64,000 bases of DNA from Pseudomonadota bacterium (lineage in GTDB: Bacteria > Pseudomonadota > Gammaproteobacteria > Pseudomonadales > Pseudohongiellaceae). Shown here one piece after another: positions 38,144-47,494 of this stretch. The notes beneath the pieces are model-generated. The model searched no databases, was not told where the DNA came from, and saw nothing but the letters and a program-made list of their open reading frames with translations. The DNA lies in the NCBI GenBank assembly GCA_027621405.1, contig JAQCBT010000003.1, positions 62,001 through 126,000 on the forward strand, read 5' to 3'. Every line of letters begins with the position of its first letter. Positions within the stretch are counted from its first letter, which is position 1. The translations under genes were made by a program, and so were the position numbers.

Positions 38144-39235
38144 TCAATCGAAGGCCAGTTCGCGCCGAATTAGCGTCTCCCCGTCTTCATCCTTGACCAA
38201 TAGCGTCATGGCCGGCATGGCGCCACCCCAGTCTATTTCGATAAGCCCGTAGTTGGGCACCGCAAATGCCTCTCCCACACGATGCCTGTTAGGGCTTATC
38301 GCCTCCCAGGTCTCGGTAAGACCCGACGATGTCAGTTCAACTAGCGGCCAGCCATTGGGAGTGTTCTCTATCTCGCTGAACTCGGCCCAGTGCACGTCAC
38401 CGGAAATAATTACGATAGGTTCGGCCTGATAGCGCTCCAGTAACTGGATGAAGCGCAGCCTGTCTCGTGGGTAGTTGGCCCAGGTCTCCCAGCCAGTGAA
38501 TTCCGCCAGTAACTGAATGCTGGAGCCGATGATGCGTATATCTGCCTCCACCTGTAACTGCTCTTCCAGCCATCGCCACTGCGCCTCGCCCAGCAAGGTG
38601 GCATCCGCGGACAAGGAGGCCTCATAGGGTCCGCGGTCCTGGCGCTCACGCTCGGCCAGGCGCCCGGGATCGCGCAATTCGATCAGTTCCGAGCGGTTCC
38701 AGCGCAAGTCCAGCAGGATGATCTGTACCTGCTGCCCAGGTTCGCCATACAGGTAGGACGTATAGATGCCGTCAGGCCGGGAGCGCCTTTCAGAATCAGC
38801 CGGCTCATTGAAGAAATCCAGCATGATGCGGCGCGAGGCATCCTTGGACCGGTAGTCGGCACCGATGTCATTCTGGCCGTAGTCGTGATCATCCCAGGTG
38901 GCGATGACCTCGGTCGTGGCAAACAATTCCTGCCAGGCTGGACGTGCCATCTGTTGCTGGTACTTCGCTTGCAGTACTGCAGGATCGTCGCTGTCGCCGT
39001 AGATATTGTCTCCGAGAAACACGAACACATCGGGGTCGTCAGCCAGTACATGGGTCCAGATGGGTTGTGGCGTGTCCTGGTCCACGCAAGAGCCGAATGC
39101 GATGCGCTGGACAGGTTCCGCCTGGGCCTGGGCGGTGGTCCATACAAATACCAGCAATGCGCCGAGCTGCAAGCAGCGCAAAACAATTGCTGAACATCGC
39201 TGCAATAAGCCCGATGTCTTCCGCACGCACTTCAT
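38144..39235 (-). CDS. PhoD-like secreted alkaline phosphatase/phosphodiesterase
   Basis: A 363-residue metallophosphatase of the PhoD family. The signal peptide (LGALLVFVWTTAQAQA) is followed by IAFGSCVDQ, VFLGDNIYGD, TWDDHDYGQND and SGDVHWAE, the Fe/Ca-binding blocks of PhoD. There is no twin-arginine motif, so export is probably by Sec. Its ATG overlaps the stop of the preceding phosphatase gene by 4 bases. It is the last gene of the receptor-phosphatase-PhoD cluster, consistent with hydrolysis of phosphodiesters taken up or bound at the surface. A terminator follows. Confidence 0.88.
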   Translation of the reverse strand: MKCVRKTSGLLQRCSAIVLRCLQLGALLVFVWTTAQAQAEPVQRIAFGSCVDQDTPQPIWTHVLADDPDVFVFLGDNIYGDSDDPAVLQAKYQQQMARPAWQELFATTEVIATWDDHDYGQNDIGADYRSKDASRRIMLDFFNEPADSERRSRPDGIYTSYLYGEPGQQVQIILLDLRWNRSELIELRDPGRLAERERQDRGPYEASLSADATLLGEAQWRWLEEQLQVEADIRIIGSSIQLLAEFTGWETWANYPRDRLRFIQLLERYQAEPIVIISGDVHWAEFSEIENTPNGWPLVELTSSGLTETWEAISPNRHRVGEAFAVPNYGLIEIDWGGAMPAMTLLVKDEDGETLIRRELAFD

Positions 39236-40359
39236 TCGACGAATATCTCCAGGGGCACTCCCATGGCCGGATTGTAGTCTCGATAGTCTTCACCCAGCAG
39301 CTGTAGCAGGGTCGATGCGATGCGATTCGACGTCAGGCAGTCCGCAGTGGTTCGCATGCCCTGTGACGGAATGCCCGGTCCCATGGCTGCCATCCAGGTA
39401 GCATCAGAACCCACGATGCCTTCCTCATATTGCGAGAGAGAGGACATGTAACCATCCACTGAGCGCTTGCTGGCATGGTGCAGCCAGGTTTCTATTGGCT
39501 CCTCCCCCCGCCCATGGTCGACGGTGATGAACAATACCGTGTTGTCCCGATATTGATCGATGGACTGCAGGGTCTCCCACACTTCACGGATGAAGCCATC
39601 GGTGCGACGGGCCGCGAAAATATACTCGTCATATTTGGCGTCATGGGCGAAATCATCGGTCTCACCATAGCTGATGAATAGCAAGCGCGGCTGTTCGCGC
39701 CGCAGGTAAGACATGGCGAAATGATGGGTAAAGGCATCGTTGCGCACCGTGGGCCAGGGCGGCGGAATGTCGATGTGCAACTGGTTGAGCAGCGCCTCGG
39801 CTTCGCCCACGGGAGCCACCAACGGTTCGAAGGCATTGACGAACACTCCGCTGCGCTCTACGTTGAAGATATAGGGGAACACGTCCCAGGATGCAAAGGC
39901 CGCGCTGCGGCCGCGAAAATCCGGGTTAAAGTTCAACAGTTCATGCAGGGTCTTCTCTGGATTGAGCACCTTGCCATTGGAATCGATGGATTCATTCACT
40001 ACACCGGTGAGGATTTCCGAATAACCAGGATAGGAAAAATACCAGGGATTGCTCACCGCCGCGCAGGACCCCAGGTCCCGGTTACCTACCACCGTCCCCT
40101 GCTGGAAAACCGTGCCATGGAGAAAAGGAAAGATAGCGCTGGCACTCATGGCTGGATCGTCATGCCAGAAATCCTCCAGCAGACGTTCTGATTGCTCACT
40201 GTATTCCTCATGACTGGCCAGTTCAGGATCCAGACCACGAAACAACTCCTGCCAGCGCAGTCCGTCGAAGGTTATGAGCACCACGTTGTCGGCGGCCTGG
40301 AGACTGCCTGTAATACCAAGCAGACAAAGGGCGGAGAGCATTGCAAGTATTCGGGCCAT
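39232..40359 (-). CDS. Secreted alkaline-phosphatase-superfamily hydrolase
   Basis: A 375-residue protein with a clear signal peptide (MLSALCLLGITGSLQA). The alkaline phosphatase/phosphoglycerate mutase superfamily fold shows as VVLITFDGLRWQELF (metal Asp), the nucleophile region SYPGYSEILTG, GETDDFAHD and ITVDHGRGEE. Members cleave phosphate or sulfate esters; the substrate here is not known. It sits between the TonB receptor (122 bases upstream) and the phoD-like gene (4-base overlap), so it is likely part of phosphate-ester use. Confidence 0.85.
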   Translation of the reverse strand: MARILAMLSALCLLGITGSLQAADNVVLITFDGLRWQELFRGLDPELASHEEYSEQSERLLEDFWHDDPAMSASAIFPFLHGTVFQQGTVVGNRDLGSCAAVSNPWYFSYPGYSEILTGVVNESIDSNGKVLNPEKTLHELLNFNPDFRGRSAAFASWDVFPYIFNVERSGVFVNAFEPLVAPVGEAEALLNQLHIDIPPPWPTVRNDAFTHHFAMSYLRREQPRLLFISYGETDDFAHDAKYDEYIFAARRTDGFIREVWETLQSIDQYRDNTVLFITVDHGRGEEPIETWLHHASKRSVDGYMSSLSQYEEGIVGSDATWMAAMGPGIPSQGMRTTADCLTSNRIASTLLQLLGEDYRDYNPAMGVPLEIFVE

Positions 40360-40481
40360 GATGAGTCCCTTGAATTAGTTCGAAGTTCTTAACAGGCGAA
40401 AAAAATAATCAGGAAGATGATACGGCATTCCCTTGCCGCATCACTATTCCTGATCAGGTCTTTCGGTGCTGTATTGCAGTC

Positions 40482-42842
40482 TTACAGGTCAACTGTCGCT
40501 GTAAATGCTGCTGTGCGAGGAGCGCCAATCCAGGCACCACCACCGGAGATACCACCGAGGTAGGACTCGTCAAACAGGTTGTTCACCACGATGCCGAAGT
40601 CGAAGCCTTGCAGATAGTCGGAAATCTCCTGGCCACGCACGCTCAGGTACAGATCCGTTGCGGTGTAGTTGGCAGCTTCCCAGGTGTTGGCACGATCTAC
40701 GTAGCGATCTCCAACATATTTGGCCGACAGGCCAGCGAAGTAGTTGCCACGGTTCCAGTCCAGCGAGAGCACCCACATGGAATCAGGCGTGTTCACTACC
40801 TTGCGACCGGGGAAGATTCCCAGTGCGCTGTCTGCCTCGGCACCAAGACCGGTACCAATATAGGTGGCATCGGTATCGGTATAGGAAGCATAAACGTCCC
40901 AGTTCTCATTGATATTGATGTTGGCAGCCAATTCGAATCCACTGGAATCAACTCCACCCACGTTATCGTAGCGGCCAGTAGTACCGATGGTGTAGTTGGG
41001 GATGCCGCTGGCAGCCGCAGCTGGATCGAAGAATTCGAGACGGTTATTGAATTCATTCTCGAACAGTACCGCAGAAGCTGTCAGGCGCTGACCAACATAA
41101 CGCAGGCCCAGTTCCATGTTCTCGGCAGTCTCAGGCTCGATCACGTCGGTGATCTCACGTTCCAGCACCAGGTCGAGAGTTGGCTTCACGTTCTCCGAGT
41201 ATCCGAAGAATAATTCCAGACCATCAACAGGCAGGGTATAGGTTGCACCACCACTCAGCAGCACATCAGAATCCGAGGTGAACGAGATGTTGTTGACCGA
41301 ATCGAACAGGTCCAGTCGCTTGTTATCAACTGAGAAATCACGGATACCGAAACTGAAGGTCAGGGCATCGATCTGGATTTGATCCTGCAGGTACCACATG
41401 GTGGTTTCACGAGGGAACACACGATCATACTGAATCCAGTAAGGGATATCATTGAAATCGATACCGACTCGCGCATCTTCCAGCTTGTGCCAGTCACGCC
41501 ACTCATGGCGCTCGGAGTCTTCGTACCAGAAACCTCCGCTCACGGTGTTGGTAACTTCACCGAAACTGGATTCAAAGTCGAAATCGGCAGTGATTCCATC
41601 TCGCAACCTCGAATAGTGCGTGTGACGGAAGGACTGTACCGGTATTGAATTTGCTGGGTAGCAGGCTGGATCGTATGCTGCCCCTGCTCCACCATACGGG
41701 AAAGTGATCGACGATTGGCAATTTGGATCCGGAGTCAGGCTAACACCGTTGGGATCAGTAAAGTAGATACGACCGAATGAATTAGTGGAAGTCAGTACTG
41801 GCAGATTACCCTGCAGTTCGTATTCCGGTCCTCCAGCATCATCCGTAACGTTACCGATATAGGGCGGAATCCAGTCACCGCGACCATCCATCTCATGGTG
41901 ATAGACGCCGAACTCAGCTGTCAATTCATCGGTGAACTCCGCATCCAGCTTCAGGTAGCCGAAGTTGTTTTCACGATTCGTCGACCAGCCGCGACGATAT
42001 ACCTGGTTCACATAAGGGATGTCAGTCCACTCGCCAATCAGGCGATCCCAGTCTGGATCGGTAGCAAATTCATTGGCCGAAAACAGGCGCTGGTAGTTGT
42101 CTTCGTGAATATCGTCCCAGGCGTAGTAGCCAGTCAGGGTGTAGTTATCGAACTCACTGATGAACTTGGCGGCGAAGTGATCACGCTCGTTCTGGGCAGA
42201 GTTTTCCATCCAGTCCGTGGCCTCGTTGTGATTGAACGAGAACCATGCGCGGGTGGAGTCATTCAGGATGCGGCCGGTGTCATAGCGACCGTAGTAGCGA
42301 CGGGAATCGAAATCACCCTGGGACAGTTGTACGCGCATACGCTGCGATTCGATCGGGTCATCCGTGGTGAAGTTCAAGGTACCACCCAGTGATTCGGTCG
42401 TGCGTGTATCGATGGAGGCAATTCCCTGGTTCACTTCCACCCCACCGGAATTCATGCTGTCGATATAGCGGTTGGCCTTGGCGCCACCACCGTAGTTGGA
42501 GTCACCATTAGGGAAGCCGTCGATAGTCGTTCCGACCTGCTGGTCGGACAGGCTGGTCTGGTAACCGCGCAGATTGACCGTGGTAGACCAGTCATCGAAG
42601 CCGAAGTTATCACCCTCGGTCACGTTCACACCCGGCAGGTTATCGATCGTCGCCAGCACGGAAGTAATTGGATTTTGCTGATCCCGCATGGATTGCGTCG
42701 TGGACAATGCGGAATAGGTACGAGCAGCACCGGTAATTACGATTTCCTCGATGCGACCCTCTTCCTGGGCAACGGCGCTGGACGCGCTCAATGCCATCAT
42801 TGGAATCGCACAAGGCCAATAGCGTCGAAACAGTAGTTTCAT
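40482..42842 (-). CDS. TonB-dependent outer-membrane receptor, phosphatase-linked
   Basis: A 786-residue receptor with a signal peptide ending SSAVAQ. A TonB-box-like EEIVITG is followed by the plug (LATIDNLPGVNVTEGDNFG) and a 22-strand barrel. The C-terminus (RTAAFTATVDL) ends in a beta strand without a terminal Phe. It heads a minus-strand cluster with two secreted phosphatases, so an organic phosphate compound is its likely ligand; a siderophore role is possible but not favoured by context. A PhoB-box-like site lies about 180 bases upstream. Confidence 0.9.
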   Translation of the reverse strand: MKLLFRRYWPCAIPMMALSASSAVAQEEGRIEEIVITGAARTYSALSTTQSMRDQQNPITSVLATIDNLPGVNVTEGDNFGFDDWSTTVNLRGYQTSLSDQQVGTTIDGFPNGDSNYGGGAKANRYIDSMNSGGVEVNQGIASIDTRTTESLGGTLNFTTDDPIESQRMRVQLSQGDFDSRRYYGRYDTGRILNDSTRAWFSFNHNEATDWMENSAQNERDHFAAKFISEFDNYTLTGYYAWDDIHEDNYQRLFSANEFATDPDWDRLIGEWTDIPYVNQVYRRGWSTNRENNFGYLKLDAEFTDELTAEFGVYHHEMDGRGDWIPPYIGNVTDDAGGPEYELQGNLPVLTSTNSFGRIYFTDPNGVSLTPDPNCQSSITFPYGGAGAAYDPACYPANSIPVQSFRHTHYSRLRDGITADFDFESSFGEVTNTVSGGFWYEDSERHEWRDWHKLEDARVGIDFNDIPYWIQYDRVFPRETTMWYLQDQIQIDALTFSFGIRDFSVDNKRLDLFDSVNNISFTSDSDVLLSGGATYTLPVDGLELFFGYSENVKPTLDLVLEREITDVIEPETAENMELGLRYVGQRLTASAVLFENEFNNRLEFFDPAAAASGIPNYTIGTTGRYDNVGGVDSSGFELAANININENWDVYASYTDTDATYIGTGLGAEADSALGIFPGRKVVNTPDSMWVLSLDWNRGNYFAGLSAKYVGDRYVDRANTWEAANYTATDLYLSVRGQEISDYLQGFDFGIVVNNLFDESYLGGISGGGAWIGAPRTAAFTATVDL

Positions 42843-43145
42843 TTTTTATTCTCTCCTAATGGAATAAAACCTACCGGCTCACAGGACCGCTCGCCGGAGT
42901 GAAAGACTGCTGCCAAACAACGTCCAGTTGTTCTTGTTATTAAGCGCGTTTCAGGAGTGATCGCCTGACAACAATCGACGCAGGATAGTCAGGTGATGTG
43001 ACAGCTGTATTAAGGAAATATTGAAAATTTATGACAGGGCGAGAAGCAAAGGCATTGTGACAGTGCCTGTCATCGAAAATTCACTCGACAGAAATCCAGG
43101 TGTCACATTGAGGATTTATATTTCAGTATTGAAATACTGCGCCTG
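42843..43145. other. 303-bp intergenic region upstream of the TonB receptor
   Basis: No gene. It holds a PhoB-box-like site (43020-43037) and other CTGTCAC half-sites on the minus strand (at 42998-43004 and 43057-43063), and the spaced inverted repeat TGACA-GTGCC-TGTCA at 43058-43072. Confidence 0.55.
43020..43037 (-). promoter_or_regulatory. Candidate Pho box upstream of the TonB receptor
   Basis: Minus strand CTGTCAT-AAAT-TTTCAAT matches CTGTCATAAAWCTGTCAY at 14 of 18 positions, with the first eleven bases perfect. A TAATAC -10-like hexamer follows 7 bases later. PhoB control fits the phosphatase cluster downstream. Confidence 0.4.
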
Positions 43146-44570
43146 CTAAGCAAGGGAGTCTCGCTGCGACTCGATGTATCGCTGCAGCTCGGCGAGAACC
43201 TGTTGTCCCCTGACATCGGCCCGCTCCTGGGCCTCCGCCAACTCTTCCTCGTACAGCTTTAACCGCTCCAATTCCGTAAGCCGTGTACGTCGGAATTCAT
43301 TCCAGGCCTGCAGTTCTTCTTCGAGCAAGGTCTGCGGATAATTTCGTGCCCGGTAACGGAACAGCATCTCCTGCAGCCTGCCGTCATTGAACGGTAAATC
43401 CAGCCGTGGCAGATCGCCCGGCGGTGTATTCCGCACCAGTTGCATGAGTTGCTTGTCGTTCTCGGAGAAGAAGCCGCCGGAATAAATCATGAAGTCCGGA
43501 TCCTGTTCCTGGGGATGCTGCTCCTGCCGATAAATATTGGCGATACGCCGTGGTAACTGCGGCATGCCCTGCAGCTGCTCCCAGTGCTCACGACAGGCAT
43601 CGAGATCGACATCATACAGCGCAGCGCGCTCCGGACTCAGCACCGCAGGTGAAGTCACGATAGGTGAGCGGTTGTAGTGAATAACTTTCAGGGGAATCCG
43701 CTCCACGCCCTCCCCCAGCTCGGCACTGGCGGTAAACAACCTTTCCCGAATCTGCTCATCGCTCAAGGACACCCAGGTCGCTGGATCGACCCGCAGGTCG
43801 TAGACGATCACCCCGTTGCTGTTGCTGGGGTGAGCACAGATCGGCATCACCAGGGCGAGGCAGCCCTTACTTGACGGATACATCACGGACACATGCAATA
43901 CCGGCTTGCGGGTCTTTAGGTCGATTTCCGCCTGCACCTTCTGTTTCGAGCGCAGTTGGTAGGCGTAATCGAACAACTTGGGCTGCTTGTCCTTGATCAG
44001 TTTCGCCATTGCGATGGTGGCCAGCACATCCGACAGGGCATCGTGAGCATCTGCATGCTCAATACCATTGGCCACGGTTAGTTCTTCCAGGCGAAAACTG
44101 TTGCTGCCATCCACCTTCTTCGGCCATTCGATGCCCTCGGGCCGGGTGGCGGCGCACAGGCGCACCATGTCGATAATGTCCCAACGCGAATTGCCGTTCT
44201 TCCACTCCCGTTCATAGGGATCGTAGAAATTGCGATACAGCAGCTGACGAGTTACCTCATCATCGAATCGAATGCTGTTATAGCCAGTTACGCAGGTACC
44301 GGGCTGCGAAAACTCACCATGAATCTTCTTGATGAACTCCGCCTCCGGCAATCCTTCTGCTTTCGCCTTCTGGGGAGTGATGCCCGTGATCAGGCAGGAC
44401 ATGGGGCTGGGAATGAAATCGTTTGCCGGCTGGCAATACATGACCAGCGGCTCGCCGATGATGTTGAGGTCCTCGTCCGTACGAATACCAGCAAACTGAC
44501 TGGCGCGATCCCGTCGTGGGTCCCTGCCAAAGGTTTCGAAGTCGTACCAGTAAATACTTTTGTCGGCCAA
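43146..44570 (-). CDS. sbcB: Exodeoxyribonuclease I
   Basis: A 474-residue DEDDh 3'-5' single-strand DNA exonuclease. Exo I motif YWYDFETFG, Exo II in GYNSIRFDDEV and Exo III in HDALSDVLATIAMAKL are all present, followed by the ExoI-specific SH3-like and helical C-terminal domains. Length matches E. coli ExoI. It acts in mismatch repair and recombination. The upstream region has a perfect 20-bp palindrome 17 bases before the ATG. Neighbouring genes are unrelated. Confidence 0.95.
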   Translation of the reverse strand: MADKSIYWYDFETFGRDPRRDRASQFAGIRTDEDLNIIGEPLVMYCQPANDFIPSPMSCLITGITPQKAKAEGLPEAEFIKKIHGEFSQPGTCVTGYNSIRFDDEVTRQLLYRNFYDPYEREWKNGNSRWDIIDMVRLCAATRPEGIEWPKKVDGSNSFRLEELTVANGIEHADAHDALSDVLATIAMAKLIKDKQPKLFDYAYQLRSKQKVQAEIDLKTRKPVLHVSVMYPSSKGCLALVMPICAHPSNSNGVIVYDLRVDPATWVSLSDEQIRERLFTASAELGEGVERIPLKVIHYNRSPIVTSPAVLSPERAALYDVDLDACREHWEQLQGMPQLPRRIANIYRQEQHPQEQDPDFMIYSGGFFSENDKQLMQLVRNTPPGDLPRLDLPFNDGRLQEMLFRYRARNYPQTLLEEELQAWNEFRRTRLTELERLKLYEEELAEAQERADVRGQQVLAELQRYIESQRDSLA

Positions 44571-44587
44571 TTTTGTTTCCTGCCATA

Positions 44588-44607
44588 GCTATGATGATCA
44601 TCATAGC
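44588..44607. promoter_or_regulatory. Perfect 20-bp palindrome in front of sbcB
   Basis: GCTATGATGATCATCATAGC is exactly self-complementary over 20 bases and lies 17 bases upstream of the sbcB ATG. Symmetry without a loop is typical of a dimeric repressor operator; no known operator is matched. Confidence 0.55.
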
Positions 44608-44717
44608 ATGCTCAACCGTGACCGCCTGCCATCGAACATGTTTGGTACCTATGCATACTCTATGCTTCTTGCTAGTTCTTCACGAATCTAACAAGCTGAG
44701 TACCAGTTGGGCCGAGC

Positions 44718-44814
44718 AGCAGGTAGGGCTTTTGGAGACACGCCGTGAACCCATCCCTAGGGGCTCGCGAGCGACATCCTTGTCGCTCGACGGTCTCCAA
44801 AAGCCCTACCTGCT
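44718..44814. repeat. Variable-arm hairpin element, copy A
   Basis: Perfect 21-bp inverted arms (44718-44738 AGCAGGTAGGGCTTTTGGAGA and its complement at 44794-44814) enclose a 55-base core that starts CACGCCGTGAACCCATCC. The core contains its own hairpin, CGAGCGACA...TGTCGCTCG. The core is nearly identical to that of copy B but the arms are unrelated to B's. Confidence 0.9.
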
Positions 44815-44950
44815 CCTCGACCCTTCATTATCCAGTGACACTTTCAACAGAGACAACCGCTGGCCCCCGATTCCATTGAGCGCCGCGCAATTGTTTAATG
44901 ATTCTCAAAGCTAAAAATGATTGGAAGGAAAAGAACTTCGGAGCGAATCG

Positions 44951-45065
44951 GCTTGAGGCTCGTAGGGGGGACTAAGGCGACCGTCGAGCGACAGGGATGT
45001 CGCTCGCGAGCCCCCAGGGATGGGTTCACGGCGTGTCGCATTAGTCCCCCCTACGAGCCTCAAGC
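44951..45065. repeat. Variable-arm hairpin element, copy B (core inverted relative to A)
   Basis: Perfect 25-bp inverted arms (44951-44975, beginning GCTTGAGGCTCGTAGG, and 45041-45065) extend by five more bases with one mismatch into the core. Read on the minus strand, the core is CACGCCGTGAACCCATCC...GACGG with two substitutions and no indels against copy A. Confidence 0.9.
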
Positions 45066-45238
45066 ATCCATGCACGATATCCAATAATTCTCCACCCGAA
45101 GATAGACAGGGCCGCCATTCGTCTGCCCAAGTCAATTGGTGTAAAATCGCCGAGTTTGCTCAGGCGTCGCCAAACACCTGATTGGCACCAGAATCGAGCG
45201 AAATAAACGAACAACCAGCTAAACCCCAGGACAAGCAT

Positions 45239-46255
45239 ATGGAATTTCGCGGCGCTCACATCCTCAGTGTTACCCAGTTTGAGCGAGACGATGTGCAGCG
45301 GGTGTTTGAGGTCGCGGACAGCATGGAACCCTATGCCCATCGCTTGAGGATCAGCAAGGCCCTGGATGGCGCGATTCTCGGCAGCATGTTCTTCGAGCCC
45401 AGCACCCGCACGCGGGTGAGCTTCGGCTGCGCATTTAACCTGCTGGGAGGCCATGTCAGGGAGACCACGGACATCAAGTCTTCCTCCATTACCAAGGGCG
45501 AATCCCTCTACGACACGGCCCGGGTCATCAGCGGCTACTCCGATGTGGTGGTGATGCGTCATCCGCAGCCGGGGTCGGTGGCCGAGTTTGCCAAGGCCAG
45601 CCGGGTGCCGGTGATCAACGGTGGTGATGGTCCTAACGAACATCCCTCCCAGGCCCTGCTGGACCTGTATACGATCAAGAAGGAGCTGATCTCGAAGCAG
45701 CGCAGTATCGACGGCATGCATATCGCCATGGTAGGGGACCTCAAGCATGGGCGGACGGTGCACAGCCTGTCCCAACTCTTGCTTCTCTATAAGGGCATCA
45801 CATTCAGCCTGATCTCCCCCAGGGAACTGAAGATGCCGGATTCCATCGTCGCCGAGCTGCGCAATGCCGGTCACGAGGTGATCGAGACCGAGGACATGGA
45901 GGCGGGCCTGAAGGATAACGACACGGTATACCTGACCCGCATCCAGGAGGAACGCTTCGAAAACAAGCTGGAGGCGGATATCTATCGTGGGCGCTTCCGC
46001 ATGAACCAGGCCATCTATACCCGTCATTGCCAGCCCAACACGGTTATCATGCATCCCCTGCCCCGGGATTCCAGGGAAGAGGCGAACGAACTGGACAATG
46101 ATTTGAACCAGCACCCAAATCTCGCCATTTTCCGCCAGACCGACAACGGGGTGCTAGTGCGCATGGCGCTGTTCGCGCTTATACTGGATGTCACCGACAA
46201 GATCGACAGGAATGCCACCGACGTGGGCTGGTATACGGAAAGCCGCTTCGACTAG
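45239..46255 (+). CDS. pyrB: Aspartate carbamoyltransferase, catalytic chain
   Basis: Makes carbamoyl-aspartate, the first committed pyrimidine intermediate. I start at ATG 45239 (MEFRGAHIL, AGGA upstream), giving 338 residues, not at the TTG of the track. Carbamoyl-phosphate binding FEPSTRTRVSF, HPSQALLDLYT, MVGDLKHGRTVHSL and HPLPRDSREE are all present. It is of the E. coli-like rather than the Pseudomonas PyrB type by these blocks. Neither pyrI nor a pyrC-like partner follows; pilU is next. So it may act as a simple trimer unless a partner lies elsewhere. Confidence 0.95.
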   Translation: MEFRGAHILSVTQFERDDVQRVFEVADSMEPYAHRLRISKALDGAILGSMFFEPSTRTRVSFGCAFNLLGGHVRETTDIKSSSITKGESLYDTARVISGYSDVVVMRHPQPGSVAEFAKASRVPVINGGDGPNEHPSQALLDLYTIKKELISKQRSIDGMHIAMVGDLKHGRTVHSLSQLLLLYKGITFSLISPRELKMPDSIVAELRNAGHEVIETEDMEAGLKDNDTVYLTRIQEERFENKLEADIYRGRFRMNQAIYTRHCQPNTVIMHPLPRDSREEANELDNDLNQHPNLAIFRQTDNGVLVRMALFALILDVTDKIDRNATDVGWYTESRFD

Positions 46256-46314
46256 TCCGCTTCGCATAGTTAGACACAACTACCAACGCTGTACAGAGAA
46301 AACAGATAAGACTT

Positions 46315-47469
46315 ATGGGATTCAATGACCTACTCAGAATGATGATCGAAAAGGATGGCTCTGACCTGTTCCTGACCACCGGTGCGCCTCCCAGTATGAA
46401 GGCCTATGGCAAACTGGTACCACTGATCGACAAGAAGCTTCCCGAGGGCATGGTCAAGAAGATCGCCTACCAGATCATGAATGCAGACCAGATCAAGGAG
46501 TTCGAAAAGAGCCCGGAGATGAACCTGGCCGTGGCCGACCCCGATATTGGTCGCTTCCGAGTCAACATCTTCCAGCAGCGTGGCGAGATTGGCATCGTCG
46601 CCCGTAATATCAAGACCGAGATTCCTTCTGCCGAGTCCCTCGGACTGCCGCCGGTGCTCTCCGAACTCATCATGAGCAAGCGCGGCATCATCCTGTTCGT
46701 GGGCGGAACCGGCTCCGGCAAATCCACGTCCCTGGCTGCGCTGATCGACTACCGAAACAAGAACAGCGATGGTCATATCATCACCATCGAAGACCCGGTG
46801 GAATTCATCCATCCACACCAGGGCTGTATCGTGAACCAGCGTGAGGTAGGTGTGGACACAAACTCCTACGAAGACGCCCTGAAGAACACCCTGCGGCAAG
46901 CGCCAGATGTCATTCTTATCGGTGAGATTCGAAGCCAGGAGACCATGGAGCACGCACTGGCTTTCGCAGAAACCGGTCACCTCTGCCTGTCTACCCTGCA
47001 CGCCAACAACGCCAACCAGGCGCTGGACCGGATCATTAACTTTTTCCCCGATGAACGGCACAAGCAGTTGTTCCTCGACCTGTCATTGAACCTCGTTGCC
47101 TTCGTGTCCCAGCGCCTGATCCCAACGGTGAATGGCAAGCGTGCAGCAGCGATCGAGATTCTCATCGGCACTCCCCGTGTGGCCGACCTCATCAAGGGCG
47201 GCAAGGTCATGGAACTCAAGGAAGTAATGGAGAAGTCCGAGCAGCAAGGCATGAAGACCTTCGACTCCGCCCTGTTCGATCTCTACAAGTCCGGCAAGAT
47301 AAGTTATGAGGAAGCCCTCAAGAACGCCGACTCCAAGAACAACCTGCGTCTCAAGATTCAGCTATCCGAGGGCAAGAGCGGGGAAGAGGAAGAGGATCTG
47401 GATGACGAGGACGAGAGCGGCGGCCTGTCCCTGGTGGGCAAGGACGACGAAAACCCGATGAGCTTCTGA
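46315..47469 (+). CDS. pilU: Type IV pilus retraction ATPase PilU
   Basis: A 384-residue hexameric secretion-type ATPase. Walker A GGTGSGKSTS, the Asp box TIEDPVEFIHP, Walker B DVILIGEIRSQET and the His box GHLCLSTLHANNANQALDRI are all present. The acidic tail (EEEEDLDDEDESGG) and the N-terminus MGFNDLLRMMIEKDGSDLF fit PilU better than PilT. PilU helps PilT retract pili; pilT itself is not in the window. It follows pyrB by 59 bases on the same strand; both are close in Pseudomonas as well. Confidence 0.93.
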   Translation: MGFNDLLRMMIEKDGSDLFLTTGAPPSMKAYGKLVPLIDKKLPEGMVKKIAYQIMNADQIKEFEKSPEMNLAVADPDIGRFRVNIFQQRGEIGIVARNIKTEIPSAESLGLPPVLSELIMSKRGIILFVGGTGSGKSTSLAALIDYRNKNSDGHIITIEDPVEFIHPHQGCIVNQREVGVDTNSYEDALKNTLRQAPDVILIGEIRSQETMEHALAFAETGHLCLSTLHANNANQALDRIINFFPDERHKQLFLDLSLNLVAFVSQRLIPTVNGKRAAAIEILIGTPRVADLIKGGKVMELKEVMEKSEQQGMKTFDSALFDLYKSGKISYEEALKNADSKNNLRLKIQLSEGKSGEEEEDLDDEDESGGLSLVGKDDENPMSF

Positions 47470-47494
47470 TCCTGCATGCCCGTCAGCATTTACC

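Larger units (their letters stand above)
44571..45238. other. 668-bp intergenic region with two long hairpin elements
   Basis: No gene is supported between sbcB and pyrB. It contains a perfect 20-bp palindrome near sbcB and two inverted-repeat elements that share a core in opposite orientation (listed separately). The ORFs of the track here run through the repeats and are not credible. Confidence 0.75.

Noticed and set aside
43058-43072. TGACA-GTGCC-TGTCA as a PhoB site
   Set aside because: PhoB sites are direct repeats of CTGTCAY with 11-base period; this is an inverted repeat, so only the site at 43020-43037 was kept.
44516-44914. 132-residue ORF through hairpin copy A
   Set aside because: It reads through the palindromic element; symmetry of the element creates the open frame.
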